Of a stretch of 8,249 bases of DNA, positions 5,388 through 8,249 are shown one piece after another. The DNA comes from an uncultured Solobacterium sp. (GTDB lineage Bacteria; Bacillota_I; Bacilli_A; Erysipelotrichales; Erysipelotrichaceae). The position numbers and the translations under genes were made by a program. The notes under the pieces are model-generated. The model worked only from the letters and a program-made list of their open reading frames with translations, ran no database searches and was not told where the DNA came from. Every line of letters begins with the position of its first letter. The stretch's first letter is position 1. The stretch is taken from the NCBI GenBank assembly GCA_937895985.1, contig CALBKL010000015.1, forward strand, positions 1 to 8,249, read 5' to 3'.

Positions 5388-6362
5388 CTATCGAACACGA
5401 ATTGTATTGCCAGGATAAATCAGATTAGGATTGCTAATACCATTTACTTCTGCTAACCATTGCCAAGTTGTTCCGAATTTAGCTGCAATACCAGATAATG
5501 TATCTCCACTTTGGATTGTGTAGTACTCTTCACTTGTTGTAGGTGCAGTACCATCAATGCGAATTTCCTGTCCTACATGAATCAAGTTAGGGTTTGCGAT
5601 TCCATTGATTTCTGCTAAATGCTGATATGTAGTTCCATACATGCTTGCAATTCCACTTAATGTATCTCCAGATTGTACGATATATGTAGTGCCATCATTC
5701 TGAACTGGTTGAGCGTATGTTTGGACCTGTGGTTGTGGTGCAACATATTCACCATTTGGATCAGCATATTTCATCCACGTTTCTTCATCGCCATAGAACT
5801 TGTCTAAATCAACGCCGCCATCATATCCATAAACACGTCCATTATCACCTGCATATTGTCTCATTGCACAATCATAAGCACCTTCATTCCATGGTGTATC
5901 TTGATAATATGTAGGCTCATAGGAAGCATATTGTGCTACCCACAAACCATAATCACCGATACCACTAACTTTGTCTAAAGCACTTGCTTGAATATATACC
6001 AATGGTCGTACACCTGTTTGGTTATAAACGTTATCGCACCATGTTTTTACCCATCCATTAGGATTGATGTTCCAAGCTGCATTATCACCTGATTCAAAAT
6101 CAAGTACTAAAATTCCTTTACGGATATACCCTTGAATGTTCTGTAAGAAGAAATTACTTTCAGCAATAGGGTCAGCACCATTCGCATAATGGTAAACTCC
6201 AAATAATTTACCCATTTCAATCGCTTGTTGTACATGCGTGTCACAAGATGGATTGATATATCCTGTTCCTTCTGTTGCTTTTACAACCACAAAATCATAA
6301 TCAATGTTGTGTAAATTCAAATTGCTTTGCCAACTAGCAATATCAATACCTTTTAATGCCAT
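5388..6362 (-). CDS. Phage endolysin: GH25 muramidase with two LysM modules
   Basis: This enzyme cuts the N-acetylmuramic acid to N-acetylglucosamine bond of peptidoglycan for host lysis. The 324-residue protein begins with a GH25 domain (about 1-195): KGIDIASWQ holds Asp7, and the acidic pair of the active site is Asp88/Glu90 in LVLDFESG. A Gln/Pro-rich linker leads to two LysM peptidoglycan-binding modules (about 226-269 and 279-324), each with QSGDTLSGIA and NPNLI. There is no signal peptide, so export depends on the holin. The ATG at 6362 is chosen because AAGGTGG lies eight bases upstream; a TTG eight codons earlier has no such site. It heads the lysis cassette and is preceded by an intrinsic terminator only 18 bases from the start codon. 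Confidence 0.95.
   Translation of the reverse strand: MALKGIDIASWQSNLNLHNIDYDFVVVKATEGTGYINPSCDTHVQQAIEMGKLFGVYHYANGADPIAESNFFLQNIQGYIRKGILVLDFESGDNAAWNINPNGWVKTWCDNVYNQTGVRPLVYIQASALDKVSGIGDYGLWVAQYASYEPTYYQDTPWNEGAYDCAMRQYAGDNGRVYGYDGGVDLDKFYGDEETWMKYADPNGEYVAPQPQVQTYAQPVQNDGTTYIVQSGDTLSGIASMYGTTYQHLAEINGIANPNLIHVGQEIRIDGTAPTTSEEYYTIQSGDTLSGIAAKFGTTWQWLAEVNGISNPNLIYPGNTIRVR
5391..5687 (-). repeat. Tandem LysM-coding units in the endolysin gene
   Basis: Two units (5687-5556 and 5528-5391) encode LysM modules that agree at most positions, and the DNA itself is still visibly similar: TTAATGTATCTCCA and ATAATGTATCTCCA occur at the same place in each. A 27-base linker separates them. This indicates duplication of a single module. 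Confidence 0.75.
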
Positions 6363-6380
6363 ATCTTTTTCCACCTTTCT

Positions 6381-6420
6381 AAACAAAAAATAGGCTACTC
6401 CCTGTGCTAGGGAATAGCCT
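6381..6420 (-). terminator. Intrinsic terminator directly upstream of the endolysin
   Basis: On the minus strand AGGCTATTCCCT (6420-6409) pairs with AGGGAGTAGCCT (6403-6392) over 12 positions, one a G-U, with a five-base loop, followed by A and UUUUUUGUUU (6390-6381). The plus strand has an A-C mismatch in the stem and a weaker tail. It may end the tail-gene transcript, but it also lies within any endolysin message begun upstream. Confidence 0.85.
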
Positions 6421-6458
6421 TTGCTATCTGTACTTTATTGTTGTTTTGCTTCATCTTA

Positions 6459-6486
6459 AATATACACCATTTAATCTAAAATACAA
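6459..6486 (-). promoter_or_regulatory. Candidate promoter of the lysis cassette
   Basis: On the minus strand TTGTAT (6486-6481) and TATATT (6464-6459) are separated by 16 bases, in an AT-rich non-coding stretch after the preceding tail gene. The start near 6452 would place the 6381-6420 terminator in the endolysin leader. The -35 match is weak. Confidence 0.4.
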
Positions 6487-6506
6487 TTAAATGACTGTGT
6501 AATATT

Positions 6507-7139
6507 TTAGTTTTTGTAATAATCCCAAGCATTTGTAAAGCCCGGTTCATTACCCTTGTTGTTATCAATCTTCGAGATAAATACAATTTCTCTAGCGATT
6601 GCTAGATCGCCTTTGTTATAGGTTTTCTTTTCATCCCACTTTTCTGCTTTCTTAGGCTTAGTCATATCTTCATACAACAACGGCTCTGTATCTGGAGTTC
6701 TACCTTTTACTGCAGTATGGTTTGCACCCACAATATATGGAATGCCATTGTAGGAAATACGTTGCCCCTTAGTGAATTTTGTACCTTCTTTCCACTTATC
6801 GAGATATGCAACATACTTCTTAACAGTCTCTACGCTTGCGGTTTGTAAGCATTCTTTAATTAAAGGCTTAATTTCATTGAAGTCTCTTGAATCAATATCC
6901 TGCTGGGGAACATCTTTCAAGATAAACGACAATGTATATCCACTTTCGTTTTTTGAGAATGTGAACGGCTCCGTATATATCTTACGCACAATGCCATCAT
7001 CGAAGGATATATCATGGATAACCCCCACCTCAAAGGAATCAATTAGTATTTTTAAGTTTTCAAAGATTGTTCTCTGGAAAGTAACAACGCTTTTGTTTGT
7101 ATCTTGTATCTCTGTAAACTTTTTACCATCAATAATCAT
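6507..7139 (-). CDS. Phage tail-associated protein with two carbohydrate-binding-like repeats (210 aa)
   Basis: The N-terminal half (1-100) is not recognised. The C-terminal half holds two related units, at about 116-158 and 168-208. Each has an opening Trp, a KGQ/KGD turn, a short aromatic strand (YNGIPYIV and EIVFISK) and a Pro-rich end (TPDTEPLLYED and EPGFTNAWDYYK). This is the layout of CBM5/12-type carbohydrate-binding modules, which in phage tail proteins are thought to grip wall or capsule polysaccharide. It follows the tail-tip gene by 12 bases, with a GAGGTGG ribosome binding site seven bases before the ATG, so the two are cotranscribed. A role in host-surface adsorption is inferred. 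No signal peptide or membrane segment is seen. Confidence 0.75.
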   Translation of the reverse strand: MIIDGKKFTEIQDTNKSVVTFQRTIFENLKILIDSFEVGVIHDISFDDGIVRKIYTEPFTFSKNESGYTLSFILKDVPQQDIDSRDFNEIKPLIKECLQTASVETVKKYVAYLDKWKEGTKFTKGQRISYNGIPYIVGANHTAVKGRTPDTEPLLYEDMTKPKKAEKWDEKKTYNKGDLAIAREIVFISKIDNNKGNEPGFTNAWDYYKN

Positions 7140-7151
7140 CTTGCCACCTCT

Positions 7152-8249
7152 TTATTTACATTTGTAAAACAGAACATCAACTCTAGCAACAATAGGAACA
7201 CTTGCCCAACCGCTAGGATTATAAACTGTACAATATGCCATGCTATTTACAAAGTTATATAGCGAAACGTTACATCTATAATCTGTATATGCTTGTATTA
7301 CACCGATTGTCTTATACCCATCAGGTGCCGTAACAGTGATACGTACATCTTCTCTATCATTCATTGTTGCGTTAAATGATTTACGTGCACCAAACGACTC
7401 AAACCTCTTTACAATAAACGTGTCATCACCGCCAATTACCAAGCCACCTTTTGCGTATGTTCTACCAAGCGTTGAGGTGTCGCCTTCATTATAAATTCCA
7501 CATGGATTGCTACCATTCTTTCTAACCCATAGCATGTGTACGCTTGTGGTAAGTTTTCCAAGAATCATGGCCCACAAATTACCAGTCAGTACATACGATC
7601 TTTCTGTGGACTGTCCATAACTGTCTGTGACTTTTAATGTAAGGTTGTAGTTCCTGTCATACGAATATCCAACAATACGTTGTTTAACTGTGAATCCATT
7701 TCCGTTCAGTTGCCCTGTTCCATTTGTGCTTCTATTTCCATCATCTTTTATAGTGATGGTAAGTACATTATTTTCACCATTGTAGAATGTTCCTTTTGCG
7801 TTAGCATATCCATCATTGACTGTTGGATTGTCACGTTCGGCACTAAACTCTGTGATAGTTGGATAGAAGTATGGAACATACGTTCCGTGCCAATCTCGAG
7901 TCGTTTTAAAGCCACGACTATCTTCGATGACAAATTGTATGTCACCATTCGTCATGCCTTCTAAATTAACACTATACGTGCCATTAGCAAGGTTTAATGG
8001 GAACTGTTGTCCGTTATGTAAAGCATATATGCTTTTGACTGTTGAATATCCCCTTACATTTGCTTGCATGGATAACTTTTTCTTGGACAAGTATCTAAAT
8101 ACCTTATTTTCTGGAACGTTTGTATTACCGATTTCCTTTACGCTTGTAGTACTAATTACTGGTGCATACTTTTCCTCTGGTAAATCAATGAAAAATGCTA
8201 TATTCATTGCTCCAATCATTGTAGCGTTCGGTTCACTGCCTGTATATGT
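7152..8249 (-). CDS. Phage tail-tip / receptor-binding structural protein (partial, N-terminus off window)
   Basis: The frame is open to the right edge, so the ATG at 8219 is internal or unproven; 365 residues are visible. The sequence is rich in Gly, Asn, Thr and aromatic residues in repeated beta-strand patterns such as YFYPTITEFSAERDNPTVNDG and LTLKVTDSYGQSTERSYVL, like the Ig-like repeats of siphovirus minor tail proteins (the DUF859 type is the closest I recall). A segment near GGLVIGGDDTFIVKRF precedes a C-terminal domain of about 75 residues (ITVTAPDGYKTIGVIQAYTD onward) that resembles the terminal heads of tail fibres, which contact the host. It is the first of the visible late genes. 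Family assignment is from memory of sequence style. Confidence 0.75.
   Translation of the reverse strand, partial: TYTGSEPNATMIGAMNIAFFIDLPEEKYAPVISTTSVKEIGNTNVPENKVFRYLSKKKLSMQANVRGYSTVKSIYALHNGQQFPLNLANGTYSVNLEGMTNGDIQFVIEDSRGFKTTRDWHGTYVPYFYPTITEFSAERDNPTVNDGYANAKGTFYNGENNVLTITIKDDGNRSTNGTGQLNGNGFTVKQRIVGYSYDRNYNLTLKVTDSYGQSTERSYVLTGNLWAMILGKLTTSVHMLWVRKNGSNPCGIYNEGDTSTLGRTYAKGGLVIGGDDTFIVKRFESFGARKSFNATMNDREDVRITVTAPDGYKTIGVIQAYTDYRCNVSLYNFVNSMAYCTVYNPSGWASVPIVARVDVLFYKCK

Noticed and set aside
5391..5687. CRISPR-like or other non-coding tandem repeats
   Set aside because: The similarity is explained by two LysM modules in one reading frame; the units are about 138 bases and diverged, not short exact repeats with spacers.
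6363..6386. TTG start for the endolysin eight codons upstream
   Set aside because: It lacks a ribosome binding site, and the AAGGTGG site would lie inside the coding region. The ATG at 6362 has ideal spacing and gives the usual GH25 N-terminus.
6407..6454. Fifteen-codon leader ORF ending inside the endolysin terminator hairpin
   Set aside because: It would suit translation-coupled attenuation, but it has no ribosome binding site and its ATG coincides with the predicted transcription start, so chance is likelier.
6772..7167. 131-codon plus-strand ORF opposite the 210-aa tail protein
   Set aside because: It is antisense to a well-supported gene with a ribosome binding site, and its translation looks like reverse-strand noise. 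The plus-strand ORFs at 3515-3715, 5717-5914 and 7680-7964 are rejected for the same reason.

Overview
The window reads as the junction between a low-GC Gram-positive (Bacillota) chromosome and the late-gene end of a prophage. Supporting this are the AT-rich sequence, Shine-Dalgarno sites of the AGGAGG type, MutY and Udp sequences of Firmicutes style, and a tail / GH25 lysin / r1t-type holin module of the kind found in phages of Gram-positive hosts. An Erysipelotrichia-like host is a guess I cannot confirm. None of the three tRNA genes encodes its CCA end, so the host should depend on a CCA-adding enzyme.

Chromosomal part (1 to about 4112). A DEAD-box RNA helicase of RhlE type runs leftward off the window. 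Directly in front of its start is a strong intrinsic terminator with a competing hairpin, so its mRNA leader looks like an attenuator. To its right, also leftward, are a 71-residue protein of unknown function and a tRNA-Gly(CCC) gene with its own promoter. Rightward, mutY (adenine glycosylase) starts 53 bases from the tRNA-Gly gene and ends in a terminator that abuts the convergent uridine phosphorylase gene udp. An AT-rich, 206-base intergenic region holds back-to-back promoters for udp (leftward) and for a tRNA-Glu(TTC)/tRNA-Trp(CCA) pair (rightward), plus a long inverted repeat.

Phage part (about 4113 to 8249). All genes run leftward, so the order of transcription is right to left. It begins with a tail-tip or receptor-binding protein that is cut by the window edge, followed by a 210-residue protein with two carbohydrate-binding-like repeats. 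Next come a terminator and then the lysis cassette: a GH25 muramidase with two LysM modules, a membrane-anchored coiled-coil protein, and an r1t-like holin that overlaps the preceding gene by ATGA. After a second terminator comes a 181-residue HExxH metallopeptidase-like protein with its own candidate promoter, in the position where phages carry accessory (moron) genes. A bidirectional terminator separates it from tRNA-Trp. The phage-to-host boundary therefore most likely lies between tRNA-Trp and that terminator, and the tRNA gene is a natural candidate attachment site; no integrase is visible here.

No clearly new multi-gene system is visible. The points that most deserve follow-up are the helicase leader attenuator, the terminator directly in front of the endolysin, and the HExxH accessory gene whose promoter overlaps the lysis terminator.
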